Part shown: positions 52,979 to 60,872 of the stretch, piece by piece
Layout of the letters: each line of letters opens with the position of its first letter
Numbering within the stretch: the stretch's first letter is position 1
DNA from: Pseudonocardia ammonioxydans
GTDB taxonomy: Bacteria > Actinomycetota > Actinomycetes > Mycobacteriales > Pseudonocardiaceae
Direction: 5' to 3'
DNA length: 64,000 nucleotides
Assembly (NCBI RefSeq): GCF_900115005.1
Contig: NZ_FOUY01000019.1
Location: 1-64,000 of the forward strand
The notes under the pieces: model-generated
What the model saw: only the letters and a program-made list of their open reading frames with translations
Told to the model about the DNA's origin: nothing
Database searches by the model: none
Translations under genes and position numbers: made by a program

Positions 52979-53938
52979 TCAGCCCGACTGTTCCAGCAGC
53001 TCGTCGGCCGCGGCCCACGGGTCCAGGTCCCCGGCCAGCACGCGCTCGGTCAGCGCCTCCAGCGCGGCCCCGCCGCGCACCCGTTCCATCCGGGCGCGGA
53101 CCTGCTCCATGCCGATCGCCTCGATCTCCCGCCGGGTCCGCTCGCGGCGCCGACGGTCCCGCTCCCCGGACTTCTCGGCCCAGGCGAGGTGCGCGTCGAG
53201 GGCGTCGGCGAGCGCGTCGACCCCCTCGGCGCGCGAGGCGACCGTGGACAGCACCGGTGGCTCCCAGGCGTCGGCGCCGTCGGCCTCGCGCAGGTGCAGC
53301 ATGTTCCGCAGCTCGCGCACGGTCCGCCGGGCGCCGTCCCGGTCGGCCTTGTTGACCGCGAAGACGTCGCCGATCTCGAGGATCCCGGCCTTCGCGGCCT
53401 GGATCCCGTCACCCATGCCAGGTGCCAGCAGCACGACGGTGGTGTCCGCCAGCCCCACGATCTCCACCTCGGACTGCCCGACCCCGACCGTCTCGACCAC
53501 GACGACGTCGCAACCGGCGGCGTCGAGCACCCGCAGCGCCTGCGGGGTCGCCCAGGACAGGCCGCCGAGGTGGCCGCGGGTGGCCATCGAGCGGATGAAG
53601 ACCCCGTCGTCACCGGCGTGCTCGCCCATCCGGACGCGGTCGCCGAGCAGCGCTCCCCCGCTGAACGGCGACGACGGGTCCACCGCCAGCACGCCGACCC
53701 GCCGGTCGCGGGCCCGGAGCTCGGTGACCAGCGCCGAGGTCGACGTCGACTTGCCGACGCCGGGTGAGCCGGTCAGCCCGACCACGTGCGCCCGACCGGT
53801 GTACGGGGTCAACGCGGCGGACACCTCGCGCAGCTGCGGACCGGCGTTCTCCACCATCGAGATCAGCCGGGCGACGGCGAGCTGCTTGCCGGCGCGCGCC
53901 TGCTCCACCAGCTCCTGCGGGTCCGGTGGTCCGCCCAC
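52979..53938 (-). CDS. meaB: MeaB/ArgK-type GTPase for methylmalonyl-CoA mutase
   Basis: 319-residue G3E GTPase that loads and protects the B12-dependent acyl-CoA mutase (methylmalonyl- or ethylmalonyl-CoA mutase). Walker A GLTGSPGVGKST, base-binding NKADRDG, switch VVVVETVGVGQSE, and an N-terminal helical part. GTG with AGGAGG 9 nt upstream. It lies next to thiolase, epimerase and Ccr genes, consistent with the ethylmalonyl-CoA route; the mutase itself is not in the window. Confidence 0.9.
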   Translation of the reverse strand: MGGPPDPQELVEQARAGKQLAVARLISMVENAGPQLREVSAALTPYTGRAHVVGLTGSPGVGKSTSTSALVTELRARDRRVGVLAVDPSSPFSGGALLGDRVRMGEHAGDDGVFIRSMATRGHLGGLSWATPQALRVLDAAGCDVVVVETVGVGQSEVEIVGLADTTVVLLAPGMGDGIQAAKAGILEIGDVFAVNKADRDGARRTVRELRNMLHLREADGADAWEPPVLSTVASRAEGVDALADALDAHLAWAEKSGERDRRRRERTRREIEAIGMEQVRARMERVRGGAALEALTERVLAGDLDPWAAADELLEQSG

Positions 53939-54044
53939 GGTCGTCGTCCTCCTGGTCGGTGCCGGGCCGGGCGGGAGGCCCGGCGGATGCGGTCCGGATG
54001 CAGGTCGGCCCCCGCCGCGGCGGGGGCCGACGATCACGAAGGGA

Positions 54045-55232
54045 TCAGGACTTCGGCACGCGGACGATCAGGGCGTCGCCCTGGCCACCGCCACCGCAGA
54101 GCGCGGCCGCACCGACGCCGCCGCCGCGGTTCTTCAGGGCCAACGCCAGGTGCAGCGCGATCCGGGCACCGGACATGCCGATCGGGTGCCCGAGGGCGAT
54201 GGCGCCGCCGTCGACGTTGACCTTGTCGTCGTCGATGCCCAGCTTGCGGGCCGAGACGATGCCGACCGCGGCGAACGCCTCGTTGATCTCGACGAGGTCG
54301 AGGTCGGCGGGCTGGATGCCCTCCTTCTCGCAGGCCTTGGCGATCGCGTTGGCCGGCTGCTCGTGCAGCGAGGCGTCCGGGCCGGCGACCACGCCGTGCG
54401 CGCCGATCTCGGCGATCCACTCCAGCCCGAGCTCCTCGGCCTTCGCCTTGCTCATGACGACCACCGCGGCGGCGCCGTCGGAGATCTGCGAGGCCGAGCC
54501 CGCGGTGATCGTGCCGTCGGCGGAGAACGCCGGCTTGAGCTTGCCGAGGCCCTCGGCGGTGGTGTCGCCGCGGACGCCCTCGTCGGTGGCGAAGAGCACC
54601 GGGTCGCCCTTGCGCTGCGGGATCTCGACCGGGGCGATCTCCTGGTCGAAGGTGCCGTCCTGGGCGGCGCGGGCGGCGTTCTGGTGCGAGCGCGCGGAGA
54701 ACGCGTCCTGCTCCTCGCGGGTCAGGTTGTAGCGCGCGTTGTACTTCTCGGTCGAGGCACCCATCGCCACCTGGTCGAACGCACAGAACAGGCCGTCGTA
54801 GGACATGTGGTCGGTGAGGGTGGTGTCCCCGAACTTGGTGCCCTCGCGGGACTTGGCCAGCAGGTGCGGCGCCTGGGTCATCGACTCCTGCCCACCGGCG
54901 ACGACCACGTCGAACTCACCGGCCCGGATGAGCTGGTCGGCCAGCGCGATGGAGTCGATACCGGACAGGCAGACCTTGTTGATGGTCAGCGCCGGGACGT
55001 CCATCGGGATGCCGGCGGCCACGGCGGCCTGGCGGGCCGGGATCTGGCCGGCGCCGGCGGTCAGCACCTGGCCCATGATCGTGTACTGGACCTGCTCCGG
55101 GGCGACCCCGGCGCGCTCCAGCGCGGCCTTGATCGCGACCCCGCCGAGCTGGGCCCCGGAGAATCCCTTCAGCGAGCCGAGGAGACGGCCCATCGGCGTA
55201 CGGGCGCCGGCGACGATCACGGTTCCGGACAC
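54045..55232 (-). CDS. acetyl-CoA C-acetyltransferase (thiolase)
   Basis: 395-residue thiolase condensing two acetyl-CoA to acetoacetyl-CoA or cleaving it. N-terminal nucleophile Cys in [18 protein letters not shown], His in [16 protein letters not shown] and second Cys in [14 protein letters not shown]. Size and motifs are those of PhaA/AtoB. GTG with GGAGGA upstream. Divergent from the epimerase gene; the shared 137-nt gap carries a palindrome. Confidence 0.92.
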   Translation of the reverse strand: MSGTVIVAGARTPMGRLLGSLKGFSGAQLGGVAIKAALERAGVAPEQVQYTIMGQVLTAGAGQIPARQAAVAAGIPMDVPALTINKVCLSGIDSIALADQLIRAGEFDVVVAGGQESMTQAPHLLAKSREGTKFGDTTLTDHMSYDGLFCAFDQVAMGASTEKYNARYNLTREEQDAFSARSHQNAARAAQDGTFDQEIAPVEIPQRKGDPVLFATDEGVRGDTTAEGLGKLKPAFSADGTITAGSASQISDGAAAVVVMSKAKAEELGLEWIAEIGAHGVVAGPDASLHEQPANAIAKACEKEGIQPADLDLVEINEAFAAVGIVSARKLGIDDDKVNVDGGAIALGHPIGMSGARIALHLALALKNRGGGVGAAALCGGGGQGDALIVRVPKS

Positions 55233-55335
55233 GGGTCCTCCAGCAGACTTCGATGGCAGGTGGGCGGTCACCATACCCACGCCGTCGGGCGGTACGGGCG
55301 GACCGAACGGTGGGGGTGAGCAGCGGCACATGACC

Positions 55336-55361
55336 CTACTCGCGAGTAGAGCCGGTACGTT
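55336..55361. promoter_or_regulatory. palindrome and -10 box between thiolase and epimerase
   Basis: CTACTCGCGAGTAG (55336-55349) is a perfect 14-bp palindrome overlapping the expected -35 of the epimerase promoter; TACGTT (55356-55361) lies 8 nt before its ATG, so the epimerase mRNA is probably leaderless. The palindrome can act on both divergent genes. Confidence 0.65.
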
Positions 55362-55369
55362 CTGCCCCC

Positions 55370-55828
55370 ATGACGACAACCGAGAACGCTCTGTCCCCGC
55401 TGGTCGTGGCCGTGGATCACGTGGGCATCGCGGTTCCCGACCTGGACGCCGCCATCCGCTGGTACGCCGAGAACCTGGGCCTGGTCTCGGTGCACGAGGA
55501 GACCAACACCGAGCAGGGCGTGCGCGAGGCGATGCTGGGCGCGCCGGGCGAGCCGGACTCGGCCACCAAGGTCCAGCTGCTCGCACCGCTGGACGAGAGC
55601 TCGACCATCGCGAAGTTCATCGACCGCAACGGCCCCGGCCTGCAGCAGGTCGCCTACCGCGTCACCGACGTGGCCGCGGCCGCGGACACGCTGCGCGCCA
55701 AGGGCCTGCGCCTGCTCTACGACGAGCCGCGGCGCGGCACGTCGAACTCGAAGGTCAACTTCGTGCACCCGAAGGACGCCGGCGGCGTGCTGGTCGAGCT
55801 GGTCGAGCCGGCTTCCGACGCGCACTGA
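55370..55828 (+). CDS. mce: methylmalonyl/ethylmalonyl-CoA epimerase
   Basis: 152-residue VOC-fold metalloenzyme that interconverts (2R)- and (2S)-methylmalonyl-CoA (and ethylmalonyl-CoA). [18 protein letters not shown] opening with the metal His, [10 protein letters not shown] with the second His region, and [20 protein letters not shown] at the end. Position next to ccr and thiolase favours the ethylmalonyl-CoA role. Confidence 0.92.
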   Translation: MTTTENALSPLVVAVDHVGIAVPDLDAAIRWYAENLGLVSVHEETNTEQGVREAMLGAPGEPDSATKVQLLAPLDESSTIAKFIDRNGPGLQQVAYRVTDVAAAADTLRAKGLRLLYDEPRRGTSNSKVNFVHPKDAGGVLVELVEPASDAH

Positions 55829-55921
55829 CCCCATCGCGACCCCGGCGGGCAGTACGTGTGTCCGGTGGCATGGGTCACGAACCCGTTCCGGGGCGTCACG
55901 CCCGCCCGGGGGCTGCGGTTA

Positions 55922-55949
55922 GGATACTAAGCAGTAACTTGCGGTATCC
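55922..55949. promoter_or_regulatory. inverted repeat upstream of ccr
   Basis: GGATAC (55922-55927) and GTATCC (55944-55949) flank an AT-rich 16 bp with GCAGTAACTTGC, about 65 nt before the ccr start. Low GC for this window; candidate operator/promoter. Confidence 0.45.
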
Positions 55950-56012
55950 CAAGCAATCGGGGTCAATGCATCCCGCACACTCCCCTAGCAACGTCGCCAT
56001 CGGAGGCCAGCA

Positions 56013-57344
56013 GTGAAGGACATCCGCGACGCCATCCTCGCCGGACAGTTCGCCGACGTCGGCGGCCTGGAGGTGCCCGAGACCTACCAGGGCGTGACCG
56101 TCCGGGCCGAGGACGCCGACATGTTCGAGGGCCTGCCCACCCGCGAGAAGGACCCGCGCAAGAGCCTGCGCGTCGAGGACGTCCCGGTGCCCGAGCTCGG
56201 GCCGGGCGAGGCGCTGGTGGCCGTGATGGCCAGCGCGATCAACTACAACACCGTCTGGACGTCGATCTTCGAACCGGTCTCGACGTTCAGCTTCCTCAAG
56301 CGCTACGGCAAGCTCTCGCCGCTGGCCGCGCGGCACGACCTGCCCTACCACGTGGTCGGCTCCGACCTCGCCGGCGTCGTCATGAAGACCGGCCCGGGCG
56401 TGAACTCCTGGAAGGCCGGCGACCAGGTGGTCGCCCACTGCCTGTCGGTCGAGCTGGAGAGCCCCGACGGGCACTCCGACACGATGATGGACCCGGAGCA
56501 GCGCATCTGGGGCTTCGAGACCAACTTCGGCGGTCTCGCCGAGCTGGCGCTGGTGAAGTCCAACCAGCTGATGCCGAAGCCGGACCACCTGACGTGGGAG
56601 GAGGCCGCCTCCCCGGGGCTGGTCAACTCCACCGCCTACCGTCAGCTGGTGTCGCGCAACGGCGCCGACATGAAGCAGGGCGACGTCGTGCTGATCTGGG
56701 GCGCCTCCGGCGGGCTCGGCTCCTACGCCACCCAGTTCGCGCTCAACGGCGGCGCCACCCCGGTCTGCGTGGTCTCCTCCGAGGAGAAGGCCCAGATCTG
56801 CCGGGACATGGGCGCCGAGCTGGTCATCGACCGCAACGCCGAGGGCTACAAGTTCTGGTCCGATCCGCAGACCCAGGACCCGAAGGAGTGGAAGCGCTTC
56901 GGGGCGAAGATCCGCGAGCTCACCGGTGGTGAGGACCCGGACATCGTCTTCGAGCACCCCGGCCGGGAGACCTTCGGTGCCTCCACCTACGTGGCCCGCA
57001 AGGGCGGCCAGATCGTCACCTGCGCCTCGACCTCGGGCTACATGCACGAGTTCGACAACCGCTACCTGTGGATGAACCTCAAGCGGATCGTCGGCTCGCA
57101 CTTCGCCAACTACCGCGAGGCGTTCGAGGCCAACCGGCTCGTGTCCAAGGGCATGATCCACCCGACGCTGTCGCGGGTGTACCCGCTCGCCGAGACCGGG
57201 CAGGCCGCGCACGACGTGCACCGCAACACCCACCAGGGCAAGGTCGGTGTGCTGGCGCTGGCCCCCGAGGAGGGCCTGGGCGTGTCGAACCCGGAGAAGC
57301 GCGAGCAGCACCTCGAGGGGATCAACCGCTTCCGCGGCGTCTGA
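56013..57344 (+). CDS. ccr: crotonyl-CoA carboxylase/reductase
   Basis: 443-residue MDR-fold enzyme converting crotonyl-CoA, CO2 and NADPH into ethylmalonyl-CoA, the key step of the ethylmalonyl-CoA pathway and of polyketide extender-unit supply. Starts KDIRDAILAGQF, contains AINYNTVWTSIFEPVSTF, YHVVGSDLAGVV and nucleotide-binding WGASGGLGSYATQFALNGGA, all typical of Ccr. GTG start, GGAGG 7 nt upstream. Flanked by epimerase and a DivIVA-like gene, with a terminator after it. Confidence 0.95.
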   Translation: MKDIRDAILAGQFADVGGLEVPETYQGVTVRAEDADMFEGLPTREKDPRKSLRVEDVPVPELGPGEALVAVMASAINYNTVWTSIFEPVSTFSFLKRYGKLSPLAARHDLPYHVVGSDLAGVVMKTGPGVNSWKAGDQVVAHCLSVELESPDGHSDTMMDPEQRIWGFETNFGGLAELALVKSNQLMPKPDHLTWEEAASPGLVNSTAYRQLVSRNGADMKQGDVVLIWGASGGLGSYATQFALNGGATPVCVVSSEEKAQICRDMGAELVIDRNAEGYKFWSDPQTQDPKEWKRFGAKIRELTGGEDPDIVFEHPGRETFGASTYVARKGGQIVTCASTSGYMHEFDNRYLWMNLKRIVGSHFANYREAFEANRLVSKGMIHPTLSRVYPLAETGQAAHDVHRNTHQGKVGVLALAPEEGLGVSNPEKREQHLEGINRFRGV

Positions 57345-57378
57345 CCCGAGCAGTGCACGACACCCGACCGGGTGACGA

Positions 57379-57407
57379 GGGCCCGTCCGTGTCCCACGGG
57401 CGGGCCC
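57379..57407 (+). terminator. terminator after ccr
   Basis: GGGCCCGTCCGTG and CACGGGCGGGCCC form a 13-bp stem with one wobble and a 3-nt loop, 35 nt after the ccr stop. Confidence 0.65.
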
Positions 57408-57473
57408 GCTCGCTCGGGGACGTGAACCTCGTGACCCGTAACCGATCTCACGACCGTGCAACGCGGGCGACGG

Positions 57474-57479
57474 TACGGT
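57474..57479 (+). promoter_or_regulatory. -10 box of DivIVA-like gene (leaderless)
   Basis: TACGGT, 7 nt before ATG 57487, same spacing and hexamer as at glgB. Supports ATG 57487 over GTG 57478. Confidence 0.45.
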
Positions 57480-57486
57480 GACCCCC

Positions 57487-58596
57487 ATGGCCGGTGACCA
57501 CGATGTGCCCGTACCCCGGACCGGTTTCTCGATCGCGCGCCGCGGATACGACCAGGCGCAGGTCGACAGCCACCTGCGCCGGCTCGACGCCGAGGTGCGG
57601 ATGCTGGCCGCCGACCGGGACGCCGCAGTCGCCCAGAACACTCGGCTGAGCCGCGAGCTCGACGACGCACGCACCCGCACCGAGGCCATGCAGCAGCAGG
57701 TCAACCGCCTCGCCGGGCCGCCGCAGAGCGTCCAGGGCATGAGCGAACGGTTGCGCTCGATGCTCCGGCTGGCCGAGGACGAGGTCGCCGAGATGCACTC
57801 CAAGGCCGACCGGGAGATCGCCGAGCAGCGCCGGCAGGCCGAGGAGCACGCCCGCACCGTCGTGACCGACGCCCGGGCCCGCGCCGACCAGCTCATCGCC
57901 GACGCCGAGGCGCACCGGGCCGACCTGGACCGCAAGGCCGAGCAGCGCGACCAGGAGCTGGACGACAAGCAGGCGCGGATCGAGCGCGAGCTGGCCGACC
58001 TGCGGGAGCGGACCGAGACCGAGCTCACCGAACAGCGGACCAGCACCGAGCGCTCGCTGACCGAGCAGCGCGAGAACACCCTGCGCGAGCTCGCCGAGCA
58101 GGAACGCACGGTCACCGACCGGATCACCCGTCTGGACGCCGAGGCCCGGGAGAACCGCGAGCAGGTCGAGCACGACTTCCGGATCGCGATGGACCAGCGC
58201 CGGACCGAGGCGCTCAGCGCCCTGTTCACCGAGCGGGACGGGCTGACCGAGGAGATCGCGCGGCGTCACCGGGAGACCGACGAGCAGATCCGCCGGTCGC
58301 TGGACGAGGCCCGCACCGAGGCCGAGACGATCCGGTCCGACGCCCGCCGCGACGCCGAGGAGATCACCGAGCGCGCCCGCCGCCGGGTCGAACAGCTCAC
58401 CGGCCTGCGGGAGAAGGTGGCCGAGCAGCTGCGGTCGACCCGGTCCCTGATCGAGAACGAGGCCGACGACCTGACGGCCGGCCCCACGATCGCCGACGTG
58501 CCGGAGCAGCAGCCCGAACCCGCCTCCGACCGGGACGGCCGCCCGTCGCCGACCCCGCGGCCCGCGCACTACGCCGAGCCGGGCGCCCGCCGCTGA
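57487..58596 (+). CDS. DivIVA-domain-like coiled-coil protein
   Basis: 369-residue protein. The short N-terminal segment FSIARRGYDQAQVDSHLRRLDAEV is the DivIVA membrane-curvature motif (GYD.xQVD), followed by about 270 residues of heptad-rich coiled coil containing runs of ELTEQR/ERSLTEQR/ADREIAEQ repeats, and a disordered Pro-rich tail. Such proteins mark poles or septa and scaffold cell-wall growth in actinobacteria. It is not Wag31 itself (different N-terminus, longer coil). Lies between ccr and a convergent gene. Confidence 0.82.
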   Translation: MAGDHDVPVPRTGFSIARRGYDQAQVDSHLRRLDAEVRMLAADRDAAVAQNTRLSRELDDARTRTEAMQQQVNRLAGPPQSVQGMSERLRSMLRLAEDEVAEMHSKADREIAEQRRQAEEHARTVVTDARARADQLIADAEAHRADLDRKAEQRDQELDDKQARIERELADLRERTETELTEQRTSTERSLTEQRENTLRELAEQERTVTDRITRLDAEARENREQVEHDFRIAMDQRRTEALSALFTERDGLTEEIARRHRETDEQIRRSLDEARTEAETIRSDARRDAEEITERARRRVEQLTGLREKVAEQLRSTRSLIENEADDLTAGPTIADVPEQQPEPASDRDGRPSPTPRPAHYAEPGARR

Positions 58597-58612
58597 CCGG
58601 GCCGGCGGCCCC

Positions 58613-58682
58613 GGGCGTGTCAGTGCCGCTGGGTGTGTCAGTGCCGCCGAGTGTCAGTGTCGCCGGGAGTGTCAGTGCCGCC
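58613..58682. repeat. short tandem repeat, about 18 bp x 4
   Basis: Four units with core GTGTCAGTGCCGCYGGG at 58613, 58631, 58649 (16 bp) and 58665, between the DivIVA-like gene and the 3' end of the Cys/His protein gene; the last unit overlaps its stop region. Confidence 0.7.
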
Positions 58683-58989
58683 GGAAGCCGGGACGGCGGC
58701 GGTCCCGGGCGTTCCAGCACGGCAGGTGCCAGTGCCTGCGGTCCTCGACGCCGCCGGTCTCGTCGGCCGGCCAGGTGACCACGTGCGGGGTCCCGGACGG
58801 CAGCACCTGGTCGCAGCCCGGGCACCGGTAGGCCTTCACCGACGCCCCGCCGGAGACCCGGCGAACGTTCCACTCACCGTCGCGACCGCTCTCCCGCGAC
58901 GTGATCATGCTGCTGCCGAGCGGCGGCGCGGCGGGACGGCCCCGCCCCCTCTCCGTGGGGCGGGGCCTTCGGGAACGTCCGCGGGCCAT
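58672..58989 (-). CDS. small Cys/His metal-binding-like protein
   Basis: 105-residue basic protein. YRCPGCDQVLPSGTPHVV and HWHLPCW provide CxxC plus His/Cys pairs of a probable zinc ribbon. The type is common in actinobacteria, often labelled ATP/GTP-binding protein without support. ATG 58989; the Arg-rich first 25 residues may be an overlong N-terminus, with Met 28 as alternative start. It precedes the 3-hydroxyacyl-CoA dehydrogenase stop by 4 nt on the same strand. Confidence 0.75.
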   Translation of the reverse strand: MARGRSRRPRPTERGRGRPAAPPLGSSMITSRESGRDGEWNVRRVSGGASVKAYRCPGCDQVLPSGTPHVVTWPADETGGVEDRRHWHLPCWNARDRRRPGFRRH

Positions 58990-58993
58990 GCGT

Positions 58994-60778
58994 CTACCGC
59001 TGGGTGTAGTCCCGGAACCCGTGGCCGGTCTTGCGGCCGAGCCGGCCCGCCGTCACCAGGTGTTCCAGCAGCGGCGCGGGGGCGAACCCGGACTGGCGGA
59101 ACTCGGTGTACAGCGAGCGCTCGATCGCCAGCGAGACGTCCAGGCCGACGACGTCGAGCAGCTCGAACGGCCCCATCGGCAGCGCGCAGCCGGTCTTCAT
59201 GGCGGCATCGATGTCGTCGGCGGTGGCGTAGTGCGCCTCGAGCATCTTCACCGCATCGTTGAGGTACGGGAACAGCAGCGCGTTGACGATGAACCCGGCC
59301 CGGTCCCCGCAGCTGACCGGCACCTTCTTCAGGTTCTTGGTCACCTGCAGCACGGTGGAGGCCACGTCGCGCGAGGTACCGATGGTCGACACGATCTCGA
59401 CCAGCTTCATCACCGGCGCCGGGTTGAAGAAGTGCATGCCGACGACGTCGGCCGGTCGCCGGGTGGCGGCGGCGCACTCCACGACCGGCAGCGACGACGT
59501 CGTCGTCGCCAGGATCGCGCCCGGCTTGCAGATGTCGTCGAGCGCGCCGAACATCGCCCGCTTGACGTCGATCTCCTCGGCGACCGCCTCGACGACCAGG
59601 TCGACATCGGCCATGTCCTCGAGCTGCGTGGTGCCGGTGATCCGGCCGATGGCCGCGTCGCGGTCGGCCTCCTCCAGCTTGCCGCGGGCGACCGCCTTGT
59701 CCAGCGACTTCTTCACGCCCCCGATCGAGCCCTCGACCTTGGAGTCGCTGCGGCCGCGGACGACGACGTCGTACCCGGCCTTGGCGAAGACCTCGACGAT
59801 GCCCGAGGCCATCGTCCCGGTCCCGACGACGCCGACCCGGCTGACGTCGCGCAGGGTCACGTCGGCGGGGACCTCGCTCGACGGCGTCTCGCCGTCCGGC
59901 ACGACGGTGGAGCTGTGCGGCGCCTGGTAGGTGTAGAAGCCGCGGCCGGTCTTCCGGCCGAGCAGACCCGCGGTGATCATCTGCTTGAACACCGGGTTCG
60001 GCGCGTGCATCAGGTTGCGCGACTCCCGGTACATCGTCTCGAGGATCTCGTAGGCGGTGTCCAGGCCGATGAGGTCGAGCAGCGCCAGCGGGCCCATCGG
60101 GTAGCCGGCGCCGTGGCGCATGGCGGCGTCGAGGTCCTCGCGGGTGGCGTAGCGCTCGGCGTACATCTTCGCCGCGTGGTTGAGGTAGCCGAACAGCAGC
60201 GCGTTCGCGATGAAGCCCGCGCGGTCGCCGATGACGACCGGCACCTTGCCCAGCGAGTCCGCGAACGTCTCGACGTCGGAGATCACGTCCGGCTCGGTGA
60301 CGACGGTGCGCACGACCTCGACCAGCTTCTGCACCGGCGCCGGGTTGAAGAAGTGCATCCCGACGACCTTGCCGGGACGCTTGGTGCGCACGGCCAGCTC
60401 GGTCACCGACAGCGACGAGGTGTTGGAGCAGAGGATCGTCTCCTCGCCCACGACGGCGTCGACCGCGGCGAAGACCTCGGCCTTGGCCTCCAGGCTCTCC
60501 GGGATGGCCTCCACCACCAGCTGGGCCGGGGCCAGGTCGGACAGCGAGGTGCTGATCGTGATGTGGCCGAGCAGCTCGTCGGCCTGCTCCTGGCTGAGCT
60601 TGCCTCGCTCGATCGCGCGTCCGGTGGAGGCGTCGAGGTGGGCCCGGCCGCGCTCACCCGCTGCGGCGTCGACCTCGACGGCGATCACGTCCAGGCCGTT
60701 GCGGGCGAACACCTCCACGATGCCCGCGCCCATGGTGCCGAGGCCGACCACTCCGACCGTCCGGATCTCGCGTCCCAC
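58994..60778 (-). CDS. tandemly duplicated 3-hydroxyacyl-CoA dehydrogenase
   Basis: 594-residue fusion of two full 3-hydroxybutyryl-CoA dehydrogenase units (residues about 1-285 and 300-594). Each has the NAD site (VGVVGLGTMGAGIVEVF; VGVVGTGTMASGIVEVF), catalytic HFFNPAPVQKLVEVV / HFFNPAPVMKLVEIV and the PMGPLALLDLIGLD / PMGPFELLDVVGLD domain. Converts acetoacetyl-CoA to 3-hydroxybutyryl-CoA or the reverse. In the second unit the third Gly of the NAD motif is Ala. GTG 60778 with GGGAGG 7 nt upstream. Supplies the step between thiolase and crotonyl-CoA of the ethylmalonyl-CoA pathway. Confidence 0.9.
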   Translation of the reverse strand: MGREIRTVGVVGLGTMGAGIVEVFARNGLDVIAVEVDAAAGERGRAHLDASTGRAIERGKLSQEQADELLGHITISTSLSDLAPAQLVVEAIPESLEAKAEVFAAVDAVVGEETILCSNTSSLSVTELAVRTKRPGKVVGMHFFNPAPVQKLVEVVRTVVTEPDVISDVETFADSLGKVPVVIGDRAGFIANALLFGYLNHAAKMYAERYATREDLDAAMRHGAGYPMGPLALLDLIGLDTAYEILETMYRESRNLMHAPNPVFKQMITAGLLGRKTGRGFYTYQAPHSSTVVPDGETPSSEVPADVTLRDVSRVGVVGTGTMASGIVEVFAKAGYDVVVRGRSDSKVEGSIGGVKKSLDKAVARGKLEEADRDAAIGRITGTTQLEDMADVDLVVEAVAEEIDVKRAMFGALDDICKPGAILATTTSSLPVVECAAATRRPADVVGMHFFNPAPVMKLVEIVSTIGTSRDVASTVLQVTKNLKKVPVSCGDRAGFIVNALLFPYLNDAVKMLEAHYATADDIDAAMKTGCALPMGPFELLDVVGLDVSLAIERSLYTEFRQSGFAPAPLLEHLVTAGRLGRKTGHGFRDYTQR

Positions 60779-60826
60779 GCTGGAACCTCCCAGTTCGACG
60801 ACTTCCGCGATCCTGCCATTCCGTGC

Positions 60827-60872
60827 CCCGTGAGTGGTTTTCGCGGTCAGGACCGCGAAAACCACTCACGGG
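60827..60872. repeat. dispersed palindrome, copy 2
   Basis: Perfect 22-bp inverted repeat with a 2-nt centre; left arm contains CCCGTGAGTGGTTTTCGCGG. Almost identical to the palindrome at 14292-14333. It lies over the stop of the aldehyde dehydrogenase gene (60847), whose last codons (EWFSRS) are coded by the repeat itself. Confidence 0.85.

Noticed and set aside
58903..58930. Second copy of the 21702-21735 sequence (TGATCATGC-GCTGCCG)
   Set aside because: Similarity is about 16 bp with mismatch and lies inside the coding sequence of the Cys/His protein gene; likely chance.
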